A stretch of DNA of 64,000 bases. Origin: Sporosarcina beigongshangi (GTDB lineage: Bacteria; Actinomycetota; Actinomycetes; Actinomycetales; Micrococcaceae). The notes below the pieces were generated by a model. The model did no database searches. It was given only the letters and a program-made list of their open reading frames with translations, and was not told the origin of the DNA. The translations under genes were made by a program, and so were the position numbers. The DNA lies in the NCBI RefSeq assembly GCF_016820535.1, contig NZ_JADHDY010000001.1:323221-387220 (forward strand), given 5' to 3'. Shown piece after piece: positions 7,527 to 17,523 of this stretch (the stretch's first letter is position 1; the number at the start of each line of letters is the position of its first letter).

Positions 7527-9170
7527 CTAGGAAATGACGCCGTCCACGAGGGCCTTGGCCTCGGCCTGGACCTGGGCGAGGTGCTCGTCGCCCTTGAACG
7601 ATTCCGCGTAGATCTTGTACACGTCCTCGGTGCCGGAGGGGCGGGCCGCGAACCAGGCGTTCTCGGTGGTGACCTTCAACCCGCCGATGGCAGCGCCGTT
7701 GCCGGGGGCCTCGGTCAGCTTGGCGGTGATTTCCTCGCCGGCGAGCGTGGTGGCGGTGACGTCAGCCGCGGAGAGCTTGCCGAGCGCTGCCTTCTGCTCC
7801 CGGGTTGCGGCCGCATCGATGCGCGCGTACGACGGCGCCCCAAAGCGGGCGGTCAGCTCGCCGTAGTGCTGGGACGGGGACTTGCCCGTGACGGCCGTGA
7901 TTTCGGAGGCGAGCAGGGCCAGCAGGATGCCGTCCTTGTCCGTGGTCCAGACGGAGCCGTCCTTCTTCACGAACGATGCGCCGGCAGATTCCTCGCCGCC
8001 GAACACGCCCTCGCCGGAGAGCAGGCCGGGCACAAACCACTTGAAGCCCACGGGCACCTCCACGAGCTGGCGGCCCAGGTCTGCTGCCACACGGTCGATG
8101 ATCGAGGAGGACACCAGGGTCTTGCCCACGCCGGCGGTGGCGGGCCACTGCGAGCGGTGCGTGTACAGGTACTGGATGGCCACGGCGAGGTAGTGGTTGG
8201 GGTTCATCAGCCCGCCGTCGGGGGTGACGATGCCGTGGCGGTCGGCGTCGGCGTCGTTGCCGGTGGCAATGTCGAACGGCGCGCCTGCGGAGAGCTTGTT
8301 GATCAGGGAAGCCATGGCCGACGGCGATGAGCAGTCCATGCGGATCTTCTCGTCCCAGTCGAGGGTCATGAAGGCCCACTGCGGGTCCACAAGCGGGTTG
8401 ACCACCGTCAGGTCCAGGTTGTGGCGCTCGCCAATCTCGCCCCAGTAGTCAACGGAGGCGCCGCCCATGGGGTCCGCACCGATGCGCACGCCGGCGGCGC
8501 GGATCGCGTCGAGGTCAAGGACGGAGGGAAGGTCGTCCACGTAGCCGGAAAGGAAGTCGAACTTGCCCGTGGTGGAGGCGTCGAGGGCTTCCTGGAACTG
8601 CACGCGGCGCACACCGCGCAGGCCGCCTTCGAGGAGCTCGTTGGCCCGGTTCGCGATCCAGCCCGTGGCATCGGAGTCGGCCGGTCCGCCGTGCGGGGGG
8701 TTGTACTTGAAGCCGCCGTCGCCGGGCGGGTTGTGGGAAGGGGTGACCACGATGCCGTCCGCGAGCCCGTCCGTGCGGCCCTTGTTGTGGCTGAGGATGG
8801 CGTGGGAGACGGCAGGGGTGGGGGTGTAGCCGTGGCGGGCATCAATGAGAACCTCGACGCCGTTCCCCGCCAACACCTCCAGCGCCGTGTTCTGTGCGGG
8901 CTCGCTGAGGGCGTGGGTGTCTTTGCCCATGAACAGCGGGCCGGTAATGCCCTGCCCTGCACGGTATTCAACGATCGCCTGCGTGATGGCGGCGATGTGT
9001 CCCTCATTGAAGGAGGATTTCAAGGAGGACCCCCGGTGTCCGGACGTGCCGAACGCGACTCGCTGGGCCGGATCACTGAGATCCGGGGTCAGGTCGTAGT
9101 AGGCGTCCATCAGTGCGGTGATGTCGACAAGGTCTTGGGGAAGGGCAAGTGTGCCCGCGCGGCTGGCCAT
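7527..9170 (-). CDS. pgm: phosphoglucomutase (alpha-D-glucose phosphate-specific)
   Basis: A 547-residue enzyme, matching the usual length (about 546). It interconverts glucose 1-phosphate and glucose 6-phosphate, linking glycolysis to glycogen and envelope sugar synthesis. Motifs in order: FGTSGHRG near the N-terminus, active-site serine loop [11 protein letters not shown], metal loop NDADADRHG, sugar-binding GGEESAG and phosphate-binding RPSGTED. The start at 9170 (MASRAGT) is preferred to a start 12 codons upstream because the extra residues are not part of the family. Monocistronic, convergent with the CDF gene. Confidence 0.95.
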   Translation of the reverse strand: MASRAGTLALPQDLVDITALMDAYYDLTPDLSDPAQRVAFGTSGHRGSSLKSSFNEGHIAAITQAIVEYRAGQGITGPLFMGKDTHALSEPAQNTALEVLAGNGVEVLIDARHGYTPTPAVSHAILSHNKGRTDGLADGIVVTPSHNPPGDGGFKYNPPHGGPADSDATGWIANRANELLEGGLRGVRRVQFQEALDASTTGKFDFLSGYVDDLPSVLDLDAIRAAGVRIGADPMGGASVDYWGEIGERHNLDLTVVNPLVDPQWAFMTLDWDEKIRMDCSSPSAMASLINKLSAGAPFDIATGNDADADRHGIVTPDGGLMNPNHYLAVAIQYLYTHRSQWPATAGVGKTLVSSSIIDRVAADLGRQLVEVPVGFKWFVPGLLSGEGVFGGEESAGASFVKKDGSVWTTDKDGILLALLASEITAVTGKSPSQHYGELTARFGAPSYARIDAAATREQKAALGKLSAADVTATTLAGEEITAKLTEAPGNGAAIGGLKVTTENAWFAARPSGTEDVYKIYAESFKGDEHLAQVQAEAKALVDGVIS

Positions 9171-9273
9171 GAACCCAGCATGACAGAACGGGCAAGTGTT
9201 TGGCACGCGGTGCCCAGCTTGTGAACCAAAAATACGCCGTGGGAATCCGCGGCTGCACTAACATGGGAGGCAC

Positions 9274-9298
9274 CCGCCGGATGCGAACTGTCCGGCGG
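9274..9298 (+). other. 5'-leader hairpin before the DUF4190 gene
   Basis: A perfect 8-bp stem CCGCCGGA / TCCGGCGG with a 9-nt loop ends 9 bases before the AAGGAG ribosome site at 9308. It may be an mRNA stability element or the end of an upstream transcript; no regulatory class was recognised. Confidence 0.35.
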
Positions 9299-9319
9299 TG
9301 ACAGTCCAAGGAGTCTTTG

Positions 9320-9727
9320 ATGACCCAGCATCCCCAGCCCCAGCAGCAGCCGGGCCCGCAGCCGTGGCAGGAGCAGCCGGTGGCGGCATGGCAGCAGCCG
9401 CCGTATGTTGCCCCGGCCCATTACGACGCCGGCCCTGCCCCTGCGCGGAAACCCGGCGGCTCGCAGCAGTTGAGCCTGGCGAGCATGATCCTGGGTTTGG
9501 GCTCATTGTTGTTCCTCGGCTGGCTCATGTTTCCGCAAATCATTGGGATTGTCGTGGGCCACCTGGGGCTGGTAAAGGAGAGCCCGCAGGGGCGCAGTTT
9601 CGCGGTCACCGGACTGGTCACCAGTTATCTGGCATTGGCCATCTGGGGTGCATTGTGGGCGTTCGGCCTGTTCTTTTTCGCCGCAATCATGGGATCCGTG
9701 GAGAGCGACTTCTCCACCTACACCTGA
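9320..9727 (+). CDS. DUF4190 domain-containing membrane protein
   Basis: A 135-residue protein. A Gln/Pro-rich cytoplasmic N-terminus (about 45 residues) is followed by two strongly hydrophobic segments, including SLASMILGLGSLLFLGW and a helix ending near the C-terminus. The middle GHLGLVKE loop between the helices is the DUF4190 signature. AAGGAG at 9308-9313 with a 6-nt gap fixes the ATG at 9320 (a TTG directly before it is ignored). Function unknown; such proteins are common small membrane proteins of actinobacteria. Confidence 0.8.
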   Translation: MTQHPQPQQQPGPQPWQEQPVAAWQQPPYVAPAHYDAGPAPARKPGGSQQLSLASMILGLGSLLFLGWLMFPQIIGIVVGHLGLVKESPQGRSFAVTGLVTSYLALAIWGALWAFGLFFFAAIMGSVESDFSTYT

Positions 9728-9803
9728 GCGGCCTAGGATTCCCGGTCCGGACTGTAAGAGCCCGAAAGTCGACGGATGATCGCGCTCCCGGGCGAAATGC
9801 GCC

Positions 9804-10286
9804 TCACAGGAGCTTGAGCAGGCGCCGTTCGGTCCGGCCGGACGGTTCGTCGTGCTGGAGCTGTCCGGTGTCCGCATAACCGGCCTTGTGGTAAACACCA
9901 AGTGCACGGTCGTTGTCGGCGATGACCCACAGGTCCACTGCTGCCCGGCCAATGGCCCTGGCATGTTCCTCCGCGCCGGCGAGCAAGGCGCCGGCCACAC
10001 CCGTGCCCCATGACTCCGGGGACACTGCCAGATAATAAACCTCCAGGCTTGACCCGCGCGGTGCGAACAGTGTGAATCCCACATGCCTGCTGTCCCGCCG
10101 GGCGAGGAGCAGCGCGGCACCTTTCAGGTCCAGTCGCCGTTGGATGCCCGGCAACTTTTCCTCGCCTGTTGCCGGTTCCGGCAGCCGGTCGCGCAGTGCC
10201 GTGGCACGTGCCCATATCCAGGCAGCATCCCGAGCCTCGTCGCGGCCGCGACCTTCAACCAGCTGCACACCATGGTCCAGTTTCAT
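9804..10286 (-). CDS. GNAT-family N-acetyltransferase
   Basis: A 160-residue protein with the GNAT core: a beta4 strand LEVYYLAVSPESWGTGVAGAL, in which the acetyl-CoA pyrophosphate loop is the W-G-T-G-V-A part, and a C-terminal NDRALGVYHKAGY motif typical of RimI/PhnO-like acetyltransferases. Substrate unknown. ATG at 10286 or a GTG one codon earlier can serve as start; AGGGG sits unusually close to both. Same strand as the small kinase gene upstream, 84 bases away. Confidence 0.8.
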   Translation of the reverse strand: MKLDHGVQLVEGRGRDEARDAAWIWARATALRDRLPEPATGEEKLPGIQRRLDLKGAALLLARRDSRHVGFTLFAPRGSSLEVYYLAVSPESWGTGVAGALLAGAEEHARAIGRAAVDLWVIADNDRALGVYHKAGYADTGQLQHDEPSGRTERRLLKLL

Positions 10287-10370
10287 CACCCCTTATTCTG
10301 CGACGGCGTCCGCCGAGATTCCTCCGTCGGAATCGCCGGCAACGCACCCCGGCACCCGCGCCGTGTCCAT

Positions 10371-10940
10371 TCAGACGCCGTTGAAAACCATGTCGGCCAC
10401 CTCGCGGGGAGCGTAGTTTTCCGCGAATTCCAGTTCGTTCGGGATCCATACTTCATCCCACAATTCTTCATGGTTTCTTCCGAGTGCCTGATCGCGCGCC
10501 TTGCCCCGTTGGGCCGCTATTTGCAGTGGGGTGTCCACCCAGATCTTGAAGTCGAGGGCGTCGATAATTTCAGGGTGGAAGAGTCCGATCGCATCGACGA
10601 TCAGGATGTTGACAGGCGGAATTGGCTCAGGCAATCCGAGAGTTCGCTTGCTCCAGTCGTACCTTTGGAACATGCCGGCCCCACTTTTGTGGAACGGTTC
10701 AATGACTAGGGCACGCAGGCGGTGACGGTCGACTCCATCCCAATCGGGCGACCGGCGATGGGAGCGCGTTGGGTCAAGAAAATCGTCCCCACGAATTCGG
10801 GCGCTGTTCGGCATGAGGGTGGCGAGCTGGCGTGCGAGCGTCGATTTCCCAGAGCCTGCAAATCCTGAAATCGCAACCACCGTCCGTGACTTCTCGCCCA
10901 GTGCCCCGACCTGCTTCAGAATTTGCTGGATCTGATTCAT
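10371..10940 (-). CDS. P-loop kinase, uridine kinase-like
   Basis: A 189-residue protein with Walker A GFAGSGKST (about residues 26-34), a following GDDF, and an ILIVDAIGLFHPE stretch like the uridine kinase/phosphoribulokinase superfamily, which phosphorylates a small alcohol with ATP. It is shorter than genuine Udk (about 210) and is a divergent relative, so the substrate is open. On the minus strand TAGAAT lies 6 nt before the ATG, suggesting a leaderless transcript. Confidence 0.75.
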   Translation of the reverse strand: MNQIQQILKQVGALGEKSRTVVAISGFAGSGKSTLARQLATLMPNSARIRGDDFLDPTRSHRRSPDWDGVDRHRLRALVIEPFHKSGAGMFQRYDWSKRTLGLPEPIPPVNILIVDAIGLFHPEIIDALDFKIWVDTPLQIAAQRGKARDQALGRNHEELWDEVWIPNELEFAENYAPREVADMVFNGV

Positions 10941-10946
10941 GGGCCA

Positions 10947-10952
10947 ATTCTA
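10947..10952 (-). promoter_or_regulatory. -10 TAGAAT, leaderless start of the uridine-kinase-like gene
   Basis: The minus-strand TAGAAT is separated by 6 nt from the ATG at 10940. No Shine-Dalgarno is present. Confidence 0.5.
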
Positions 10953-10990
10953 GGTGGATCAAAGCTCCATTCTTGCCACAAAAAATCAGC

Positions 10991-11104
10991 GTGACAAGGC
11001 CGAGTCTGCGACTCAAAGGGTCCGTGCTGGCGGCACTTGCTGGTTGTTCAACGGGGCAGGGCAGCCGTCCCCAAACGCAAGCGGCACCCCAGCCGTCGCC
11101 ATAA
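10991..11104 (+). pseudogene. possible remnant of a lipoprotein gene (signal peptide only)
   Basis: From GTG at 10991 the frame reads a short basic N-region, a hydrophobic stretch and a lipobox-like LAGC (SVLAALAGCS), then about 15 Pro/Gln/Ala residues and a stop. That is a lipoprotein signal with no mature protein. No RBS is evident and the segment runs into a hairpin. It may be a decayed 5' end or coincidence. Confidence 0.25.
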
Positions 11105-11123
11105 GCGCAAGGTGGGGTGCCGC
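11081..11123. terminator. 11-bp perfect hairpin downstream of the peptide transporter
   Basis: GCGGCACCCCA (11081-11091) pairs with TGGGGTGCCGC (11113-11123) across a 21-nt loop. It lies 31 bases past the minus-strand transporter stop and could terminate that gene. No T-run follows. Confidence 0.45.
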
Positions 11124-11154
11124 CGTCGTGCTTCAGGGGCAGAACGCCAGGGGG

Positions 11155-12633
<1,479 letters not shown>

Positions 12634-13062
12634 ACAACCAATTTTTGCATTGACGTCACAATCAGTCACATTTGCATTTTGCGGTCCGGAGTGATCGGCG
12701 CCGTGTTGATCGCCTTGTGCGGGGCGTTGGACACCCGGATATGCCGGTGCAGGATGCCGGAATCGGGACGCCGGACACCGGACGCCGGACTCGGGATGCA
12801 GACTCGGTGCGAATTTTCCTGCGGTCCCACGGACAGCCACTGCCGCCTGCCCAGCCGCGGCGCAAGGCCTGTGGCAGGCGGAACGGGAGTGACCGCCGTC
12901 GTGCATCATCAACAGCGCCACCATCCGGCAGACGCCACCAACGGGAAGGTCGGCGGCCGGGAGCCAGCCGGGCGGCGCCGTCCCGGCCCCGCTTCGCCCC
13001 GTCGCGGCGCGGGGGACTACGCTTGAAGGAGCCAAGGTTTTTTGTGTGCAAGGAGAATGCAG
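12634..13062. other. non-coding region upstream of the peptide transporter and rhodanese genes
   Basis: No convincing gene in 429 bases. The transporter-proximal part is AT-rich with nested repeats (annotated separately). The rest is GC-rich, with CGCCGGACACCGGACGCCGG-type direct repeats near 12770-12790. All open frames lack recognisable protein features. Confidence 0.6.
12644..12678 (-). promoter_or_regulatory. nested direct repeats, probable operator of the peptide transporter
   Basis: On the minus strand AATGCAAA flanks both ends (12671-12678 and 12644-12651). Between them are two TGTGAC copies 10 bp apart (12665-12670 and 12655-12660) and a palindrome TGACGTCA (12651-12658). It ends 10 bases before the GTG. 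The arrangement looks like a regulator site; the regulator is not identifiable. Confidence 0.4.
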
Positions 13063-13389
13063 ATGTCAGACATCATGAACGTAAACGTCAGTGAGCTGGC
13101 CGCCGACGCGGTGATCCTCGATGTCCGGGAAGACTACGAATGGGAGGCCGGGCACGTGGACGGCGCCCTGCACATTCCGCTCGAGCAGCTGCCGGAGCGC
13201 CTCGACGAGCTGGACCCGGACGTTGACTTGAATGTCATCTGCCGCACCGGCGGGCGCTCCTTCCGGGCCACCAACTGGCTGGTCCAAAACGGCTACTCCG
13301 CGTTCAACGTGACGGGCGGCATGGGTGCGTGGTTCGAGGCGGACAAGCCCATGGTCTCCTCCAACGGCGAAACGCCGCGCGTCCTCTAA
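13063..13389 (+). CDS. rhodanese-like domain protein
   Basis: A 108-residue single rhodanese domain. LDVREDYEWEAGHVDGALHI is the first conserved block, and CRTGGRS (about residues 60-66) is the active-site loop with the persulfide-forming Cys. WLVQNGY and GGMGAW close the fold. Likely a sulfur carrier or thiosulfate:thiol sulfurtransferase. AAGGAG at 13050-13055 places the start at the ATG at 13063, 7 nt downstream; an upstream in-frame ATG has no RBS. Confidence 0.88.
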   Translation: MSDIMNVNVSELAADAVILDVREDYEWEAGHVDGALHIPLEQLPERLDELDPDVDLNVICRTGGRSFRATNWLVQNGYSAFNVTGGMGAWFEADKPMVSSNGETPRVL

Positions 13390-13427
13390 ATCCGTACGCC
13401 CGCCACTCCCACAACGACAGGTTCCCC

Positions 13428-14366
13428 ATGACTTCCGCGCCCTTTGACACCTCCCTGCCCCTGACCTTTCTGGGCCCGGAGGGGACGTTTACGGAATCCG
13501 CGCTTTTGCAGGTTCCGGGCGCCGCCGGGATGGACCGGGTCCCGTCCACGAACGCAGCCGCGGCCCTGGCCAAGGTTCGTTCGGGCGAGGCATTCGCCGC
13601 GATGCTGCCGATCGAGAACTCCATCGAGGGCGGTGTCCCGGCAACGCTTGATGCCATCTCCAACGGAGTCGAGCTGCGGATCATCCACGAGGTGGTGGTC
13701 CCCGTCAGCTTTGTGCTGCTGGCACCGGACGGCGTCTCCCTGGCCGACATCACGGCCGTGGGCACACACCCGCATGCCTGGGCCCAGACCCGGGACTGGT
13801 TTGGCGAACACCTGCCGGACGCCATTCACATACCTGCCAGTTCGACGGCGGCCGCCGCCCACGCGCTGCTGGCCGGCACCGACGCCTTTCAGGCCGCCGT
13901 GTCTGCACCCCTTGTTGCCGAGCAGACGGGACTGAACATTCTGGCCGCGGGCATCGAGGACAACCTGGGCGCGGTGACCCGCTTCGTGCTGGTGGGCCGG
14001 CCCGGGACCCTGCCCGAACCCACCGGGGCCGACAAGACCACGCTGGCCATCCCGCTGCCGGAGGACCACCCGGGCGCGCTCATGGCCATCCTGGAGCAGT
14101 TCGCCAGCCGCGGCGTGAACCTGAGCCGCATTGAATCCCGGCCCACCGGCCAGTTCCTGGGGCACTACACGTTCAGCGTTGACGTGGACGGTCACATCCG
14201 GGACGCCCGCGTGGCCGACGCCCTCCGCGGCCTGCACCGGGTCAGCCCCGGCATTCGCTTCCTTGGCTCGTACCCGCGCGCCGACAAGCAGCCGCCGCAG
14301 ATCCGCTCCTACAACGCCGACGCCGCGTTTGACGAGGCGGCAACCTGGGTGGACACCCTCCTGTAG
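13428..14366 (+). CDS. pheA: prephenate dehydratase
   Basis: A 312-residue enzyme converting prephenate to phenylpyruvate in phenylalanine synthesis. LTFLGPEGTFTESAL opens the catalytic domain, NSIEGGV and the GAVTRF motif (the catalytic Thr-Arg-Phe triad of prephenate dehydratases) lie within it, and a C-terminal ACT domain carries the ESRP motif that binds the inhibitor phenylalanine. There is no chorismate mutase domain, the usual actinobacterial arrangement. It starts 38 bases after the rhodanese stop on the same strand. Confidence 0.94.
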   Translation: MTSAPFDTSLPLTFLGPEGTFTESALLQVPGAAGMDRVPSTNAAAALAKVRSGEAFAAMLPIENSIEGGVPATLDAISNGVELRIIHEVVVPVSFVLLAPDGVSLADITAVGTHPHAWAQTRDWFGEHLPDAIHIPASSTAAAAHALLAGTDAFQAAVSAPLVAEQTGLNILAAGIEDNLGAVTRFVLVGRPGTLPEPTGADKTTLAIPLPEDHPGALMAILEQFASRGVNLSRIESRPTGQFLGHYTFSVDVDGHIRDARVADALRGLHRVSPGIRFLGSYPRADKQPPQIRSYNADAAFDEAATWVDTLL

Positions 14367-14391
14367 CCCGGCCCTCCGGGCGGCGGGGTTC

Positions 14392-14524
14392 CATTCGGGC
14401 ACATAACGCGGCCCGGGGCGGTGGCGTCGAATCATTCGGGCACATAACGCGGCCCGGGGCGGTGGCGTCGAATCATTCGGGCACATAACGCGGCCCGGGG
14501 CGGTGGCGTCGAATCATTCGGACA
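14392..14524. repeat. three perfect tandem copies of a 41-bp unit plus a partial fourth
   Basis: Units at 14392-14432, 14433-14473 and 14474-14514 are identical. Each begins CATTCGGGCACATAACGC and ends GGTGGCGTCGAAT. A fourth begins CATTCGG and diverges. It lies after pheA in a 407-base stretch with no gene until 14774. Confidence 0.9.
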
Positions 14525-14548
14525 TACGCTGTGACCATTTTGCTGATT

Positions 14549-14630
14549 TACTCACGTTTGGTGTCCGATTGATTCTGGAGGGGCGCGCCTACTCACGTTT
14601 GGCGTCCGAATGATTCCGGAGGGGCGCGCA
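14549..14630. repeat. two near-identical tandem copies of a second 41-bp unit
   Basis: Units 14549-14589 and 14590-14630 begin TACTCACGTTTGG and end GGAGGGGCGCGC; they differ at only a few bases. The unit length equals that of the neighbouring repeat, and both contain CCGAATGATTC (on opposite strands), suggesting a related origin. Confidence 0.88.
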
Positions 14631-14773
14631 TGCCCGTCCTCGGTGCCCGGATGAAACGCCGGGAGCCGGCACCGGCGCGTCCCTTTCGCCACACGGCGGC
14701 CGGGCCTATGCTTGGCGTATCCCGACAGGGATGCGAAAAACGTTGGTCCCATCAGGGAAGAGGCGAATCGGAC

Positions 14774-14938
14774 ATGGACCCGCAGGCACCAAATAATGAA
14801 GGCCGCATTGTCAATCCTAAACGCAATGAAGGTCCGGACACGTCCGTGGGCGACGAGGGTGACGACGCCAACGAGCTGCGCTTCGACGAAGAGGAACGCC
14901 TGATCCGGGAACAGTCGCAACGTCCCGAAACAGACTAG
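14774..14938 (+). CDS. small acidic hypothetical protein
   Basis: A 54-residue, highly charged protein rich in Asp, Glu, Asn and Arg, with FDEEERLIREQ near its end. It has no membrane segment or Cys and is probably disordered or helical. The ATG at 14774 is preceded by a purine-rich AGGGAAGAGG. The frame upstream to 14630 is unlikely, since it begins inside the tandem repeats. Function unknown. Confidence 0.6.
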   Translation: MDPQAPNNEGRIVNPKRNEGPDTSVGDEGDDANELRFDEEERLIREQSQRPETD

Positions 14939-15032
14939 CCAAGCCCCGGCCCATAGGCCCTCGGTAGCCAGGCCCCAACCCCGGCCCGCAGCCCCGCGCT
15001 AGTCAAGCCCCGGCCGCCTAATCTGCGGAGGT

Positions 15033-16103
15033 TTATGCTCCGAGGTTGTTCGGTGCGGCCACGCGCACCAGCACTGCCTTGGACTCCACACTGACCTTCA
15101 CTTGCGTTGCAGGGCCTGTGGGGTCCCCGTCAATCTGCGTCTCCACCGGCAGCACCGTCCGGATTGTCACACCTGTTGAGCGGTAGAAATCGATCACGGG
15201 CAGGTGGTTCTTGTGCTGCAACACCACCTTCCCCGCCATTGCCAGCCAGCCCAGGGCGCTGCGGGGGCTGACCACCACGATGTCCAGCACGCCGTCGTCA
15301 ATCAAGGCGTCCGGCACAAAGTCAATGCCGCCCGGCAGGCGCCCGCAGTTGGCGAACAGCACGGAGCGGACCTTGCGCTGTTGGGCGGGCTCGCCGTCGA
15401 GGGTGATGCTGACCTTCTTCCGCCGCCCGGCCATGTGCCGCAGCCCGGCTTCACTGTAGGCCAGCCAGCCCACGTGCTCCTTGAGCTTGGAATTGGTGTC
15501 GCCCATGACCTCGGCATCCATGCCCAGCCCGGCAATCACCATGAAAGAATGCTTGGCCATGGCGCCCGTCACGCCGTCCTCAATTTCCATGAGCCCGGCA
15601 TCGATGTGGCGCTGGTGCCCAAAGAGGGCGATCTGCACGCTGGCCGCGATGTCGGTGACATCCAGGTCCAGGTTGCGGGCCAGCAGGTTCCCGGTGCCCA
15701 GGGGAATGATGCCCATGGCCACTTCCGTGTGCCGCAGGGTCTGGGCCACGGCGCGCACGGTGCCGTCGCCGCCGCCCACAATAACGACGTCGGCCCTGGC
15801 CTCAAGGGCAGCCGCGGCCATCGCGAAGCCCGGGTCCTCCGCCGTCGTCTCGAGGAAGATGGGGGCGGGCCAGTCGGCCTTGGAGACGGAGCGGGTGATC
15901 AGCGTCTTGGCATCCCCGGCCCCGGCCTTGGTGGGGTTGTAGATGAACACGACCTGCTGGCGGGCCAGGTGGATCTTGTGGGGGGAATCGGCCACGGCAC
16001 TGCGGGTATGTTTCTGCGCGAGCTTGCGCACGCCCAGCCAGCTGAAGACGACCGCGAGCAAAATGGCGGCCACAATGACGGCGACGAGAATTTCAGTTGG
16101 CAT
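15033..16103 (-). CDS. diacylglycerol kinase-family lipid kinase
   Basis: A 356-residue protein with one N-terminal membrane helix (about residues 4-24), then a DAGK catalytic domain. The nucleotide loop GGGDGTVRAV (about residues 110-119), PLGTGNLLARNL and GLGMDAEVM match the YegS/DgkB/LCB5 family, which phosphorylates diacylglycerol or related lipids using ATP. The N-terminal anchor puts it at the membrane. Exact lipid substrate unknown. Divergent from serS. Confidence 0.88.
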   Translation of the reverse strand: MPTEILVAVIVAAILLAVVFSWLGVRKLAQKHTRSAVADSPHKIHLARQQVVFIYNPTKAGAGDAKTLITRSVSKADWPAPIFLETTAEDPGFAMAAAALEARADVVIVGGGDGTVRAVAQTLRHTEVAMGIIPLGTGNLLARNLDLDVTDIAASVQIALFGHQRHIDAGLMEIEDGVTGAMAKHSFMVIAGLGMDAEVMGDTNSKLKEHVGWLAYSEAGLRHMAGRRKKVSITLDGEPAQQRKVRSVLFANCGRLPGGIDFVPDALIDDGVLDIVVVSPRSALGWLAMAGKVVLQHKNHLPVIDFYRSTGVTIRTVLPVETQIDGDPTGPATQVKVSVESKAVLVRVAAPNNLGA

Positions 16104-16143
16104 GATTCCCTAACCTTATCCGGTGAACTTGCTTTGATTGGAT

Positions 16144-16149
16144 AGGCTT
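16144..16149 (+). promoter_or_regulatory. -10-like TAGGCT before serS
   Basis: TAGGCT ends 5 nt before the GTG start and there is no Shine-Dalgarno, suggesting a leaderless or near-leaderless mRNA. The -35 is weak (GTGAAC, 15-bp spacing). Confidence 0.4.
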
Positions 16150-16154
16150 AGCGG

Positions 16155-17432
16155 GTGATCGATGTACGAGACCTCTGCGAAAATCCCGAAATCTACCGTG
16201 CCAGCCAGCGTGCCCGCGGCGCCGAACCGTCCCTTGTGGACGCCATTGTTGCGGCCGACGCTGCCCGGAAGTCCGCGATCACCTCCTTTGAGGAGCTGCG
16301 CGCTGCACAAAATGCCTTCGGCAAGAAGGTGGCCAAGGCCAAGGGCGAGGAGAAGCAGGCGCTGCTGGCCGAGGTGAAGGAGCTGGCCGTCTCGGTGAAG
16401 GCAGCCTCCGCCGCCGCCGACGCCGCAGCTGCGGAACAGGACACCCTGGTGCGCAGCCTGCCCAACCTGGTCTCCGACGGCGTCCCCGAAGGCGGCGAGG
16501 ACGACTACGTCGTGGTCAAGACCGTCGGCACGCCCCGCGAATTCCCCGACTTCAAGCCCAAGGACCACCTGGAAATCGGCGAGCTCATTGGCGCGATCGA
16601 CATGGAACGCGGCGCCAAGGTGTCCGGCTCGCGCTTCTACTTCCTCAAGGGTGTCGGCGCGCGCCTGGAAATGGCGCTGCTGCAGATGGCCATGGACCAG
16701 GCCATTGCGGCAGGCTTCACGCCCATGATCACCCCCACGCTGGTGCTGCCGGAGACCATGGCCGGCACCGGTTTCGATGTGGAGCACGACGCCGAGATCT
16801 ACCGTCTCGCCGACGACGACCTTTACCTTGTGGGCACCTCCGAGGTGGCACTCGCCGGGTACCACGGCAACGAGATCATCAACGTCGACGAGCCCGTCCG
16901 CTACGCCGGCTGGTCCTCGTGCTACCGCCGCGAGGCCGGTTCGCACGGCAAGGACACCCGCGGCATCATCCGCGTGCACCAGTTCAACAAGGTGGAAATG
17001 TTTGTTTACACCACAGTTGAAAAGGCCGCCGAGGAGCACCAGCGACTGCTCGCGTGGGAAGAGGAAATGCTCGCCAAGGTGGAGCTGCCCTACCGCGTGA
17101 TCGACACCGCCGCCGGCGATTTGGGCATGTCCGCTTCCCGCAAATTCGACTGCGAGGCGTGGGTCCCCACCCAGGACGCGTACCGCGAGCTGACCTCCAC
17201 CTCCAACTGCACCACGTTCCAGGCCCGGCGCCTGAACATTCGCGAACGCCAGGTTGCGGCCGACGGAGGCAAGGGCAGCACGCGTGCGGTGGCCACGCTC
17301 AACGGCACGCTTGCCACCACACGCTGGATCGTCGCCATCCTCGAACACCACCAGAATGCCGACGGTTCCGTCAACGTCCCTGTCGCCCTGCGCAAGTACC
17401 TCGGCGGCCTGGAAGTCTTCCCGGTCCTGTAA
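16155..17432 (+). CDS. serS: serine--tRNA ligase
   Basis: A 425-residue class II synthetase. An N-terminal coiled-coil arm (about residues 30-110, rich in Ala/Lys/Glu) clasps the long variable arm of tRNA-Ser. Motif 2 is [15 protein letters not shown] and motif 3 includes [14 protein letters not shown]. Length and motifs are standard. The start is GTG (MIDVRDLCE). It charges tRNA-Ser with serine. Divergent from the lipid kinase gene. Confidence 0.96.
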   Translation: MIDVRDLCENPEIYRASQRARGAEPSLVDAIVAADAARKSAITSFEELRAAQNAFGKKVAKAKGEEKQALLAEVKELAVSVKAASAAADAAAAEQDTLVRSLPNLVSDGVPEGGEDDYVVVKTVGTPREFPDFKPKDHLEIGELIGAIDMERGAKVSGSRFYFLKGVGARLEMALLQMAMDQAIAAGFTPMITPTLVLPETMAGTGFDVEHDAEIYRLADDDLYLVGTSEVALAGYHGNEIINVDEPVRYAGWSSCYRREAGSHGKDTRGIIRVHQFNKVEMFVYTTVEKAAEEHQRLLAWEEEMLAKVELPYRVIDTAAGDLGMSASRKFDCEAWVPTQDAYRELTSTSNCTTFQARRLNIRERQVAADGGKGSTRAVATLNGTLATTRWIVAILEHHQNADGSVNVPVALRKYLGGLEVFPVL

Positions 17433-17453
17433 ACACCTTGGTTTTCGGCTTTG

Positions 17454-17514
17454 GTGAACGCCGGGCAAATACTCACACTGTGCATATGGCTGTGGGTATT
17501 TGCCCGGCGTTCAC
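17454..17514. terminator. 24-bp near-perfect palindrome after serS
   Basis: Arms 17454-17477 and 17491-17514 pair with a single mismatch across a 13-nt loop. The core is GAACGCCGGGCAAATAC. It begins 21 bases after the serS stop; terminator function is inferred. The longest fully complementary part is 18 bp. Confidence 0.6.
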
Positions 17515-17523
17515 GTTTAAGTC

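Noticed and set aside
12655-12670. Possible GlnR or PhoP site before the peptide transporter
   Set aside because: The repeat period is 10 bp rather than 11, and the half-site TGTGAC does not match GTnAC-N6-GnnAC or TCACAGC boxes.
14392-14630. Regular repeats resembling a small CRISPR array
   Set aside because: Units are directly adjacent with no unique spacers between them, and no cas genes are nearby. They are tandem repeats.
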